The notes under the pieces: model-generated
Databases searched by the model: none
Seen by the model: the letters and a program-made list of their open reading frames with translations, nothing else
Told to the model about the DNA's origin: nothing
Made by a program: the position numbers and the translations under genes
In this document: positions 41,016 to 49,483 of the stretch, piece after piece
How positions within the stretch are numbered: the first letter of the stretch is position 1
Layout of the letters: each line of letters starts with the position of its first letter
Assembly: GCF_000334215.1 (NCBI RefSeq)
Contig: NZ_AMQY01000010.1
Coordinates: 172,077 to 236,076 of the forward strand
DNA length: 64,000 nucleotides
Direction of reading: 5' to 3'
Source of the DNA: Vreelandella jeotgali Hwa
GTDB taxonomy: Bacteria > Pseudomonadota > Gammaproteobacteria > Pseudomonadales > Halomonadaceae

Positions 41016-41884
41016 TTCCAGCCGCTCCATGAAGTCTATTGGTTGGGGCGCGGCTTCCAGCGCGTAGCGAGCATCGGCCAGCCCGGGCGTTGCCGGTTGG
41101 CAGCGGTCCGACGCCAGCGGCAATAGCGTCATTGGGTTGTTGATGCCGTGCTGGGCCAGCTGGTGCGCTACGCCGTTGTTGTGGCGCAGGTGCCCGGTGC
41201 CCATCAGCCCCACCACCAGCCGGTCGTCGTCGCTGGCGCCGGCCAGGGCGTCGGCCATGGCGGCATCCCAGGTGAGCTGCGCCTGGAGGAAGGTGTCGAA
41301 TACCTGGCCGGCCGGATGGGCGTCGTAAATCCGGCGCAGGCGCTGGCGGTAAGCCCGACGCGGAGCGGACGGCGGCGCGATGCCGTGGCGCTCGTCGGCG
41401 GGAACGGCGTCAAAACCCTCGCGCGCGAGCCGGCGGCGCAGCGCCGGGGCGATGTTCAGGGCGCGTATGGGGATGCGATTCATGCGGGCGAAGTGAAAAA
41501 TCGGCATGTACAGGGCCGGGTCGTAGCCCCAGGCCTCGCGCCAGCGGCTTTGCTTGAGTAGCTGCTCCTCGCTGAGCTTGCCGGCGACCCAGTCATCGAG
41601 CACCGGCTACGCGGGAGCATTTCCAGCCCGATCACCAGGTTATCGCGGTGGGCGGCGAGGCCGGCCAGGGTCTGGAGCTCGAAGCGGTGGTCGGCCATGC
41701 GGTCGTGGTGCTCGCCCAGCAGCACGACGTGCCGGTCTGCGGCCCGGGCCATGAGGTCGGGCGTGGAAAGGATGCGGTCGTCCTGCCACCACTCGCCCGG
41801 TGTCAGGCAGCGTTGATTATCCGCGTGGGCGTTGGCAACGGCGAGGAGCAGAAGCAGAGCCAGCAGCGGGCGTAGTCGATACAT
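41007..41884 (-). pseudogene. ChaN-like lipoprotein/haem-binding family gene, frameshifted
   Basis: Two frames together encode one ChaN (DUF399, Tiki-like) protein. The 5' part (from 41884) has a signal peptide ending ANAHAD, then RHVVLLGEHHDRMADHRFEL and LVIGLEMLPR. The 3' part (to 41007) continues VLDDWVAGKLSEEQLLKQSR and VVGLMGTGHLRHNNGV. The switch lies near 41605-41612, where CGTAGCCGGTG would read in frame as an AGCCAGCC form; loss of one AGCC unit (4 bp) explains it. ChaN binds haem in some bacteria. Either the gene is inactivated or the base call is wrong. Confidence 0.8.
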
Positions 41885-41941
41885 GGCGTGTCCCCTGGTG
41901 TGCGTAACGGCAGGAGTATGACACAGGCAGCGCCCGCGCCA

Positions 41942-42469
41942 TCAGGCGTAGCGGACAAGGGCCTGGCAGTGGTGTAAAAACTGCTCGAAGTCGTCGAGGA
42001 TCGTCGGCAGGCTCTGATGCAGGCGGTGGTCGTCGTCCAGCAGCCGCAGCGACAGGCGCTGGCGGCGGGCGTAGTCGATCACCGGGTCGGGTGCGATAAC
42101 GTCGTCGCGCCAGCCGTGGATGATATGGGTACTGCGCGCCCTGAGCACGGGCGAGGTTTCCGGATAGTCGGCCAGCCCCAGCGCCGGGGCGAGGAGAAAA
42201 CAGCCCAGCATGGGGTGTTCGGCGCCGAGCATGGCGCTGAGCCAGCCGCCCAGGCTGGACCCCGCCATGATGCAGCCGGCCGGATCGTCACCGCGCCGGT
42301 GCAGCGTGTCGCGCAGATGCTCCAGCCGCGCCCGAGGGTCGGGAAGATGGCGGTAATCCATGACGACGGGGTCAACATCGTCAAGCTTCTCGGTCATGCC
42401 CTTGAGCGCGTCCACCTTGAGCGCGCCCGGCCCGCTTTCCAGGCCATGAGACAGATAAACACTAATCAT
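41942..42469 (-). CDS. YqiA-like alpha/beta-hydrolase esterase
   Basis: This 175-residue protein begins MISVYLSHGLESGPGALKVD, as in the YqiA/UPF0227 esterases. The nucleophile motif is GSSLGGWL (G-x-S-x-G), and candidate catalytic Asp and His lie in GWRDDVIAP and DDDHRLHQSL. The substrate is not known. The start at 42469 was preferred over one 66 bases upstream because of the family N-terminus. The ribosome site is weak. Confidence 0.8.
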   Translation of the reverse strand: MISVYLSHGLESGPGALKVDALKGMTEKLDDVDPVVMDYRHLPDPRARLEHLRDTLHRRGDDPAGCIMAGSSLGGWLSAMLGAEHPMLGCFLLAPALGLADYPETSPVLRARSTHIIHGWRDDVIAPDPVIDYARRQRLSLRLLDDDHRLHQSLPTILDDFEQFLHHCQALVRYA

Positions 42470-42662
42470 GGTCGCCCCGCGTGTGGGTGCCGATAAGCCG
42501 GCGTCGGGCGATCCGGCCGCCGGTGCTTGCCCCAAACCCTAGCGGGTTCGTCGCAGGCTGCCAAGCGGGGTTTTGGCTTCGTTACCGAGCTGATGGCGTT
42601 CGGGTGAGCCGCGGGCAGTGCGCCCGAGAGATGATTTTGCTGTCAGGCCGTCAGGGGGTGTC

Positions 42663-42707
42663 ATGTTAGAAGCTGCCATGTCAGAAGATGCCATGAGTGA
42701 CACGGCG
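42663..42707 (+). repeat. 15-bp tandem repeat duplicating the start codon of the GIY-YIG gene
   Basis: ATGTTAGAAGCTGCC (42663-42677), ATGTCAGAAGATGCC (42678-42692) and a diverged ATGAGTGACACGGCG (42693-42707) are adjacent. Each contains an in-frame ATG. Confidence 0.75.
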
Positions 42708-42989
42708 TCAGCCGCCGGCGGGGTCTGGTATGTGTATTTGCTGGAATGCCGGCGGGGTACCTACGTGGGCATTACCAATGACCTGGCCAGACGCTATCGC
42801 GCTCACTGTGACGGCAGGGGCGCGCGCTATACCCGCGCCAATCCGCCGGTAGCGCCGCTGGGTGCCCGGCCGTTTGCCGACCGCGCCGCGGCCAGCCGTG
42901 CGGAATACGCGCTCAAGCAGCAGCGTGCGGCGCAGAAACGCGGCTGGGCGCAACGCTGGCCCTGGCCCGAGGATGCCCGGCCCGAGTGA
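42663..42989 (+). CDS. GIY-YIG domain protein
   Basis: A 108-residue protein with one GIY-YIG nuclease-like domain: [20 protein letters not shown], then [10 protein letters not shown] and RAEYALKQQ, which resembles the YhbQ/UPF0213 family. Function in DNA processing is inferred from the fold only. The first 16 codons include two adjacent 15-bp units, each beginning ATG, with a third ATG behind them, so three in-frame start codons (42663, 42678, 42693) are available. The first is best placed behind AGGGGGTG. Confidence 0.8.
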   Translation: MLEAAMSEDAMSDTASAAGGVWYVYLLECRRGTYVGITNDLARRYRAHCDGRGARYTRANPPVAPLGARPFADRAAASRAEYALKQQRAAQKRGWAQRWPWPEDARPE

Positions 42990-43180
42990 TGGCAAGCGGG
43001 CGCTCGGCCTTGCCGGGTTTGGCCTTCGCCGGGCTTGCCGCTACGCTATCAGGTAAGGCGGCAGCTTCGTCGCCGGGTAGAGTCGGCGCCGGGCGCGCCA
43101 CGCCGGGCCGCAGGGATGACAATCGCGCCCGCTTCGGGCATGCTGGCAGGCTGTCCGGGCGCCATTGCGGGGCGGTGCTT

Positions 43181-43240
43181 TCAGGTAAGACACATCCAAG
43201 CAGGACACATTCAGGCAGGACACATTCAGGTAAACAAGGA
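43181..43240. repeat. 15-bp tandem repeat ending in a ribosome-binding site
   Basis: Units at 43181, 43196, 43211 and 43226 share the core CAGGACACATTCAGG. The fourth unit changes to TCAGGTAAACAAGGA and supplies AAGGAG(G) for the gene starting at 43251. Confidence 0.85.
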
Positions 43241-43250
43241 GGGCAGGCCG

Positions 43251-43610
43251 GTGGCTGTTTACGGTGGCATTCAAGCGCACGAGCTGAGCTATTGGCTTGA
43301 TGCGCTGACCCATGCAGCGTATGACCCGCGCCGCCCTCTGGCGAACGTTCACGGCGGTCGGTCCCGGGCCTGTACCGCTCGGCAGGATTTGCTGGATATT
43401 GCCGGCTGCTATCGTACCCAGCGCCAAAGTGCCGAGAGTGCCGCCGCCGATCTGTCTCGCTGGTGCCTGCGCTATCTGGATGAAGCCGAGTGGTACCGGC
43501 TGACCGGCGAGCCCGTTGAGGCCGCCGGCAAGCCCGACAGCCATGACGGCGGCTCGCATCAGTCAACGGCTCGGGCGCTGGATGACGCGCCGCGGCATCG
43601 CGTCGGCTAG
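43251..43610 (+). CDS. Hypothetical protein
   Basis: A 119-codon gene starting with GTG, placed behind a strong AAGGAGGG site. It begins MAVYGGIQAHELSYWLDALT and contains LLDIAGCYRTQRQSAESAAA and WCLRYLDEAEWYRLTGEP, mostly helical and soluble. No family is recognised. The C-terminal 25 residues are polar and look unstructured. The frame stays open upstream through a tandem repeat, but that part has no codon or ribosome-site support. A reading frame on the opposite strand also exists and was considered less likely. Confidence 0.5.
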   Translation: MAVYGGIQAHELSYWLDALTHAAYDPRRPLANVHGGRSRACTARQDLLDIAGCYRTQRQSAESAAADLSRWCLRYLDEAEWYRLTGEPVEAAGKPDSHDGGSHQSTARALDDAPRHRVG

Positions 43611-43803
43611 CCAGCCGTCGGTGGCCGTGGGCCCCATCGGTAGCGATGCGGATTTTGCGTTTTTCGCTGTCATCTTTGCGTCTTTACCTTTTTGACCTTT
43701 TTACCTTCCACTCTTTGTTGTCTCTCCGTGCCGCATGGTCTATCCGTCATTGTTCGTCGAACCACGATGGCGCATTGTTATGCGTGTTTTTATGCTATTG
43801 ACG

Positions 43804-43822
43804 ACGTTTTTGCCCTAAACGT
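43804..43822 (+). promoter_or_regulatory. Inverted repeat upstream of pncB
   Basis: ACGTTT (43804-43809) and AAACGT (43817-43822) are perfect inverted arms with a 7-bp centre, 23 bp before the pncB start. It could be a repressor site or an mRNA hairpin. No known NAD-regulator consensus was recognised. Confidence 0.35.
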
Positions 43823-43845
43823 GTCCCTGTCAGGGAGTTTTTTGC

Positions 43846-45045
43846 ATGGCAGCCACCTACCGCGCGCCGGAACAGGTTATTACCTCGCTGCTGGATACCG
43901 ACTGGTACAAGCTCACCATGATGCAGGGCGTACACCACAAGTACGCCAACGCCAGCGTGGTATGGGAGTTTCGCTGCCGTAACGCCGAGGACCTGAGCCC
44001 CTATCTCGACGAGATACGCGACCAGGTCGACAGCCTGCGCTCGCTGGCGCTGACGCCGGCGGAGTCGGATTACCTGGGCAGCTTTGCCTATATGTCGCCG
44101 GATTTTATCCGCTTTCTCGAGCTGTATCGTTTCTGTCCCGACTATGTCGCCATGTATATGGACGGCAGTGATCTGTGCATCGTGATTGACGGCCCCTGGA
44201 CGCACAGCATCCTGTTCGAGATCGTGATTCTGGCGATTATCAGCGAGGTGCGTAACCGCGTGCTTTACCCCGACGCCAGCGTGGATCAGGCGGTGGCACA
44301 GCTGCGCGACAAGTTTGCCGCGCTGCGCCGGGACTATACGCCGGACCAGCTGGCGGATTTTCGCCTGGCCGATTTCGGCACCCGGCGGCGGCTGTCGCAG
44401 CCGGTTCACGAGGCCGTTATCGAGGTGCTGGTCAACGAGTTTCCCGGTCAGTTCGTGGGTACCAGCAACGTGGATATCGCCCGGCGCTACGGGCTCGCGC
44501 CAATGGGGACGATGGCGCACGAGTGGGTCATGGCCCACCAGCAGCTGGGCAGCCGGCTGGTGGATAGCCAGCGTGCCGCGCTGGAAGCCTGGGTGCAGGA
44601 ATACCGTGGCCACCTGGGCGTGGCGCTGACCGACACCATCAACATCGATGCCTTTCTGGCGGATTTTGACCTCTACTTTGCCAAGCTGTTTGACGGGCTG
44701 CGCCACGACAGCGGCGACCCTCTGGTATTTGCCGACAAGTGCATTCGCCATTACGAAGCGCTGGGGATCGACCCCATGAGCAAGACGCTGATTTTCAGCG
44801 ACGGCCTGACCTTTGACGACGCCATGACGATCAAAAGCCGGCTGGCGGGGCGCATTCAGACCAGTTTTGGCATCGGCACCAGCCTGACCTGCGATCTGCC
44901 CGGCGTTAAGCCCATGAACATCGTGATCAAGATGGTGTCGTGCAACGGCCAGCCGGTGGCCAAGATTTCCGACGAGCCGGGCAAGGCCGCAACGCACGAC
45001 CCGGAATACCTCCACTATCTCAAAAGCGTCTTCAATGTGCGCTGA
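43846..45045 (+). CDS. pncB: Nicotinate phosphoribosyltransferase
   Basis: PncB (399 residues) makes nicotinate mononucleotide from nicotinate, PRPP and ATP in NAD salvage. It begins [20 protein letters not shown] and has [19 protein letters not shown], the regulatory-histidine region [16 protein letters not shown] and [23 protein letters not shown] lies nine bases before the ATG. ACGTTT-N7-AAACGT just upstream (43804-43822) is a possible operator or hairpin near the ribosome site. The region ahead of it is pyrimidine rich. Confidence 0.96.
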   Translation: MAATYRAPEQVITSLLDTDWYKLTMMQGVHHKYANASVVWEFRCRNAEDLSPYLDEIRDQVDSLRSLALTPAESDYLGSFAYMSPDFIRFLELYRFCPDYVAMYMDGSDLCIVIDGPWTHSILFEIVILAIISEVRNRVLYPDASVDQAVAQLRDKFAALRRDYTPDQLADFRLADFGTRRRLSQPVHEAVIEVLVNEFPGQFVGTSNVDIARRYGLAPMGTMAHEWVMAHQQLGSRLVDSQRAALEAWVQEYRGHLGVALTDTINIDAFLADFDLYFAKLFDGLRHDSGDPLVFADKCIRHYEALGIDPMSKTLIFSDGLTFDDAMTIKSRLAGRIQTSFGIGTSLTCDLPGVKPMNIVIKMVSCNGQPVAKISDEPGKAATHDPEYLHYLKSVFNVR

Positions 45046-45072
45046 GGTATCCGACCAGGGGCTGTCGAGGCC

Positions 45073-46011
45073 TCAGGCCAGCCCGGCGGCCTGCAGCATG
45101 GCGGTCAGATAAAGCGGGATGATCAGCGGGGCGAGCAGAGTCGTCACCAGCACCGCCAGCGCGCCTTTCTGCGGCTGTATGCCCAGCTCCATGGCGACCA
45201 CCACCACGTTGGCGGCCATGGGCACCACGCCCAGCAGCAGAATCGCCATCGCCAGGTCCGGTGATAGCGTGAAGAACGTCTGCAGGACCAGCACCGTGGC
45301 CAGCGTGGCCAGCGGCCAGACGCCGTAGCGCAGCGCGGTGCAGGCGAGAATCAGGCGGGTATCCCAGGCGGCCAGCGTGACGTGGCTCAGGGTCATGCCG
45401 ATAATCATCATGCCCAGCAGCGTGTAGGTGGCGGGAAAGACATCCAGCGAGGCCATCAGCGGCTCGGGCAGCGTGATATCCAGCTGGGCCAGCACCAGCG
45501 CGGCGATAAAGGCATACACCAGCGGCAGCCGGACGATCTTGCTCAGGCTCTGGCGAATGGAAAACTGCCCCCGGGCGCTCAAATAGAAGCCCAGGGTAAA
45601 CTCGTACAGAGTGATGCCGAGGATGCAGAACAGGTACTGGGTGACGCCCGCCGGCGGCAGTACGATCAGCGCCACCGGCAGGCCGAAATAGCCGGTATTG
45701 CCGGTGCCCGACGAAAACGCCAGCAGCGCGCCTTCCTGAGCGCCGAAGCGGTGGCGGGTCAGCGCCCGCACGGTGAGGGCAATGGCGCTGGAGAGCGCGA
45801 AGAGAATCAGCGTCAGCAGCACATAGCCCGGCGTGGGGCCGCCGTTCATCAGCGCGCGGAAAAACGTGAACGGGGCGATGAGGTAAATCAGCAGCGTGGC
45901 GATGGGACGCGGATCGACCGCCAGCCGGCGGGCGGCAATAAAACCCAGCCCGACAAAGCCCAGCAGCATGAACAGCGGGCCGGCGAGCGCATCGAAAGCG
46001 AGATTATCCAT
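45073..46011 (-). CDS. AEC-family transporter (auxin efflux carrier/MdcF type)
   Basis: This 312-residue inner-membrane protein has about ten hydrophobic segments. It begins MDNLAFDALAGPLFMLLGFV. The GTGNTGYFGLPVALIVL segment near the middle and the C-terminal PMAANVVVVAMELG match the AEC permease family, which moves organic acids such as malonate or malate. The substrate here is unknown. An in-frame extension to 46245 reads antisense through a tandem repeat and was rejected. AGGA precedes the chosen ATG. It converges with pncB over 27 bp. Confidence 0.85.
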   Translation of the reverse strand: MDNLAFDALAGPLFMLLGFVGLGFIAARRLAVDPRPIATLLIYLIAPFTFFRALMNGGPTPGYVLLTLILFALSSAIALTVRALTRHRFGAQEGALLAFSSGTGNTGYFGLPVALIVLPPAGVTQYLFCILGITLYEFTLGFYLSARGQFSIRQSLSKIVRLPLVYAFIAALVLAQLDITLPEPLMASLDVFPATYTLLGMMIIGMTLSHVTLAAWDTRLILACTALRYGVWPLATLATVLVLQTFFTLSPDLAMAILLLGVVPMAANVVVVAMELGIQPQKGALAVLVTTLLAPLIIPLYLTAMLQAAGLA

Positions 46012-46154
46012 CGTATTTCCTGATATCCGGTGGCTGTATGAGCGGAATTGAAGCACCGGCGTGAAATCTTTCATTGGCCGATGCGGCGGCAAACGCACAG
46101 AATAGCCGAAAGCCTCAGCGGCACAAGCCCGCCAATGCCACCAGGCAATAGATG

Positions 46155-46271
46155 AGGGCACTTTCCGGGCACAGTTCCCGGGCACAGTTCCCAGGCACAA
46201 TTTTCCAGGCACAGTCCCGAAGTACAATTCCCAAGGACAATGCACAAGGACAATTCACAAGGACAACGTAT
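46155..46271. repeat. 13-bp tandem repeat (about nine units) ending at the metF start
   Basis: Degenerate 12-14-bp units with the consensus RRGCACARTTCCC run from 46155 to the metF ATG. The last three units have become AAGGACAA, and the final one supplies the AAGGA ribosome site of metF. This sequence fills the metF-AEC divergent region. Confidence 0.9.
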
Positions 46272-47112
46272 GAGCAGCCCACAACATCCGCTGGGATTCA
46301 GTTTCGAGTTTTTCCCGCCCGGGACGGACGCCGGCCGGGAGAAACTCTGCCAGGCGCGGGATGCGCTGGCCAGCCGTCAGCCGCGTTTTTTTTCGGTGAC
46401 CTACGGCGCCGGCGGTTCGACTCAGCAGCGTACCCGTGAGGCCGTTCGCGCCGTCGGCGAAAGCGGCATTACCACCGCGCCGCATCTGTCGTGCATCGGC
46501 AGCGACAAGGCCCAGCTGCGCGATCTGCTCGCCGAGTACCGCGAAGAAGGCATCGATAGCCTGGTGGCCCTGCGCGGCGACATGCCCTCGGGCATGGCGA
46601 GCATCGGCGAGCTGCGCTACGCCAACGAGCTGGTGGCGTTTATCCGCGAGGAAACCGGCGACCATTTCGAGATTGCCGTGGCCGCTTACCCGGAGTCCCA
46701 TCCACAGGCGCCCAATCTGGATCGGGATGTGGAAAACTTTGCCCGCAAGATGCATGCCGGCGCCGATATGGCGATTACCCAATACTTCTTCACCGCCGAG
46801 GCGTATTTCCACTTCGTCGACAAGGCCCGGGCGCTGGGCGTGAAGCAGCCGATTATTCCCGGCATCATGCCCATCGTGAACTACACCAAGTTGGCGCGCT
46901 TTTCGGATGCCTGCGGCGCCGAGATTCCGCGCTGGATTCGCAAGCAGCTGGAAAGCTACGGCGACGACAGCGACGCCATCGGCGAGTTTGGTACCGAGGT
47001 GGTCTCCAGGCTATGTCAGGATCTGCTCGACGGCGGCGCGCCGGGGCTGCATTTCTATACCCTCAACCAGTCGGCGCCGGTGCTGAAGATTGTCGATAAT
47101 CTCCGGGAGTGA
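46270..47112 (+). CDS. metF: 5,10-methylenetetrahydrofolate reductase
   Basis: MetF (280 residues) is the FAD enzyme that makes 5-methyltetrahydrofolate for methionine synthesis. It begins MSSPQHPLGFSFEFFPPGTD; FEFFPP and VTYGAGGSTQQRT are family signatures, as are LVALRGDMP and ITQYFF. An upstream in-frame ATG at 46240 arises from a repeat unit and would add ten residues. The ATG at 46270 with AAGGA six bases upstream is preferred. The gene converges on the TRAP operon across a bidirectional terminator. Confidence 0.95.
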   Translation: MSSPQHPLGFSFEFFPPGTDAGREKLCQARDALASRQPRFFSVTYGAGGSTQQRTREAVRAVGESGITTAPHLSCIGSDKAQLRDLLAEYREEGIDSLVALRGDMPSGMASIGELRYANELVAFIREETGDHFEIAVAAYPESHPQAPNLDRDVENFARKMHAGADMAITQYFFTAEAYFHFVDKARALGVKQPIIPGIMPIVNYTKLARFSDACGAEIPRWIRKQLESYGDDSDAIGEFGTEVVSRLCQDLLDGGAPGLHFYTLNQSAPVLKIVDNLRE

Positions 47113-47140
47113 TCCTGGCTTTTGGCCCCGCATGCAGCGC

Positions 47141-47182
47141 AAAACCCCCGCTTTACATCGCGTAAAGCGGGGGTTTTGTTTT
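47141..47182. terminator. Bidirectional intrinsic terminator between metF and the TRAP permease gene
   Basis: AAAACCCCCGCTTTAC (47141-47156) pairs perfectly over 16 bp with GTAAAGCGGGGGTTTT (47162-47177), loop ATCGC. The A-run on the left and T-rich tail on the right allow termination in both directions for the convergent genes. Confidence 0.95.
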
Positions 47183-47208
47183 TCGTACCGCCGATCGGCG
47201 CGCGGGCG

Positions 47209-49389
47209 CTAGCCGGTGGCGACGGTGTTTTCGCTGTGATGCCGACGCTGGAGCACGAAGAGAGCGGCGCCCAGTGCGAGCCCGGCCACATCGCTATAGA
47301 TGCCGCCGTAGATCATGCACACGGCGCCGACCAGCATGGCCAGGCGCTGCCATGCCTTGATCGGCCCGAAGAACCACGCCTGCACCATGCCCGAGAGCAG
47401 CACGATACCCAGCGTCGCGGTGATGCCCACGCGCAGTACCTGAAATATCGAGCCTTCCATCAGCATGGCCGGGCTGTAGAAGAACATGAACGGCACGATA
47501 AAGGCCGCCAGCCCGATCTTGAACGAGGCCACCGAGGTGCCCATGGCGTTATCCCCGGAAATGCCCGCAGCGGCGTAGGACGCCAGCGCCACCGGCGGGG
47601 TAATCGCCGAGACCACGGCAAAGTAGAAGACAAAGAAGTGCGCAATCAGCGGGTCAATGCCGATATCCACGAGCCCGGGGGCGACCACCGATGCGGCGAC
47701 CGCATAGGCCGCGGTGGTGGGCATGCCCATGCCCAGCAGAATGGAAATGCACATGGCAAACAGCAGCGCCAGCAGCTGGCTGAAGCCGGCTACGCCCAGC
47801 AGCAGCGAGGAAAAGCGCGCCCCCACGCCGGTCAGCGAAATAACGCCGACGATAATCCCCGCGCAGGCGCACACGGCAATAATCTGAATCGCCATGGTGC
47901 CGGCCAGCTGTAGCGCCCGGAGAATTGCCGCCGGGCCCATCTTGTTGGGCGAAATCCAGCTCACGACCGCGGCCGAGGCGGTGGCCAGGGTGCCCGCACG
48001 AATTACCGAGTAGCCCATGAACAGCGCCACGATCAGAATGATGATCGGGGTAAACAGATAGACCTGTTTGACCAGGCGGCGAAACTGCGGGATTTCGTCC
48101 TTGCGCATGCCGCGCATGCCCTTGCGCGCGGCCTCGAAGTCGACCATGCAGTAGACCGAGAGGAAATACAGCGCCGCCGGAATGATCGCGGCGATGGCAA
48201 TCTCGGTATAGGGAATGCCGGTAATCTCCGACATGATGAACGCCCCGGCGCCCATGATCGGCGGCATGATCTGCCCGCCGGTGGACGCGGCCGCCTCGAT
48301 GGCGCCGGCGCTACGCGAGGGATAGCCGACCTTTTTCATCAGCGGAATGGTCAGCGAGCCGGTGGAGACCACGTTGCCCGCCGAGGTGCCGTTGATCATG
48401 CCCATCAGGCCGGAAGCAAAAATCGATACCTTGGCCGGGCCGCCCCGGGCGCGCCCCGCCGCCGCGAAGGCGAAATTGACGAAGTAATCGCCGACCTTCG
48501 AGGCCTGAAGGAAAGCAGCAAAGATAATAAACAGGATAATATAGGTCGACGACACCGCCGTGGTTGGGCCCAGAATGCCGATATCGGTGTAGACCTGGCT
48601 GAAAAAGCGCTGCAGCGACAGCCCGGGATAGCCCAGAAAGCTCGGCAGGTAGGGGCCGACGAACACATAGCCGAGAAAAATCGCCGCAATGATGACCAGC
48701 GCCAGACCGGCCACGCGGCGGGTCAGCTCGAGAATCAGCAGCGAGCCGGCAATCGCCGCCCAGGAAATCCCCGGCGGAGCGAACGACGTGCCGGTGGACA
48801 TGCGGATGTTGGTGCTATAGACCAGAATCAGATAGCTGGCGCTGGCCAGCGCGCAGACGATAAGCACCAGATCGGGAGGATTGAAACGGCTGCGCGTTTG
48901 CCGATAAAACCAGCTCAGCACGATGCCGGCGGCGCTGGCGGCCATCAGCGGCAACCCGAAGTGAAAGGTTTCAATCGCCGGCTCGATGCGCATGGCGCTG
49001 CCGTCGAGCGTCTGGTGCATGAAAAACACCTGCAACAGCGCATAGCCGGCGGGTAGCAGCAGCGCCAGGCTCAGCCATTTCAGCCAGACGGGCGAGGCGT
49101 CGCGCTCGTTCTCGACAAAGGACGCGCCGGCATACAGCCCGTAGCCCAGCACCAGCGCACCGGCAATGTGGATGATGCGGTAGGTCCAGGTCTCCAGCGG
49201 AAAGATGTTCAGCGAGATCAGGTGGAACAGCGAATAGGCGATGGCCAGGCCGGCAAAGCCCCATAGCGCCCAGCCATGATACAGGCGGCGGTTGGATTCC
49301 ACCGCGTCTTCATCGACGCCGTCGGCAATGGCCTCGGACGATTCGGCCGCGGCACGCTCATCGTTTGTGTGGTTGGCGTTGTGACTCAT
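47209..49389 (-). CDS. TRAP transporter, fused 4TM/12TM permease (TAXI type)
   Basis: This 726-residue inner-membrane protein fuses the small (DctQ-like) and large (DctM-like) TRAP membrane domains, the layout typical of TAXI systems. The first 35 residues are acidic and cytoplasmic. DctM signatures include GLMGMINGTSAGNVVSTGSL and MPPIMGAGAFIMSEITGIPY, and the second half has MGMPTTAAYAVAASVVAPGL. Uptake would be driven by a sodium or proton gradient. The substrate is unknown; TAXI systems are linked to glutamate and other carboxylates. The binding-protein gene lies upstream, separated by a strong hairpin. Confidence 0.93.
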   Translation of the reverse strand: MSHNANHTNDERAAAESSEAIADGVDEDAVESNRRLYHGWALWGFAGLAIAYSLFHLISLNIFPLETWTYRIIHIAGALVLGYGLYAGASFVENERDASPVWLKWLSLALLLPAGYALLQVFFMHQTLDGSAMRIEPAIETFHFGLPLMAASAAGIVLSWFYRQTRSRFNPPDLVLIVCALASASYLILVYSTNIRMSTGTSFAPPGISWAAIAGSLLILELTRRVAGLALVIIAAIFLGYVFVGPYLPSFLGYPGLSLQRFFSQVYTDIGILGPTTAVSSTYIILFIIFAAFLQASKVGDYFVNFAFAAAGRARGGPAKVSIFASGLMGMINGTSAGNVVSTGSLTIPLMKKVGYPSRSAGAIEAAASTGGQIMPPIMGAGAFIMSEITGIPYTEIAIAAIIPAALYFLSVYCMVDFEAARKGMRGMRKDEIPQFRRLVKQVYLFTPIIILIVALFMGYSVIRAGTLATASAAVVSWISPNKMGPAAILRALQLAGTMAIQIIAVCACAGIIVGVISLTGVGARFSSLLLGVAGFSQLLALLFAMCISILLGMGMPTTAAYAVAASVVAPGLVDIGIDPLIAHFFVFYFAVVSAITPPVALASYAAAGISGDNAMGTSVASFKIGLAAFIVPFMFFYSPAMLMEGSIFQVLRVGITATLGIVLLSGMVQAWFFGPIKAWQRLAMLVGAVCMIYGGIYSDVAGLALGAALFVLQRRHHSENTVATG

Positions 49390-49427
49390 ACGTCACCCTC
49401 AAGGCAGTACGAACAGGGAGGCAACAG

Positions 49428-49468
49428 CACACAGCCCTGCCCGGGGTGAACCGGCGCAGGGCTGTGTG
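49428..49468 (-). other. 13-bp hairpin between TAXI binding-protein and permease genes
   Basis: CACACAGCCCTGC (49428-49440) pairs perfectly with GCAGGGCTGTGTG (49456-49468) over a 15-base loop. On the minus-strand transcript no U-run follows, so this is probably a 3'-end stabiliser or attenuator that keeps the binding protein more abundant than the permease. Confidence 0.75.
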
Positions 49469-49483
49469 GGCTTGCGGCAGGGT

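Noticed and set aside
43035..43250. Upstream extension of the hypothetical gene with HIQAG repeats
   Set aside because: It is the translation of the 15-bp repeat; the strong AAGGAGG site points to the GTG at 43251.
46012..46245. 78-codon N-terminal extension of the AEC transporter
   Set aside because: It reads antisense through the 13-bp repeat array, giving CPGTVPG-like repeats; the membrane protein begins at 46011 with its own AGGA site.
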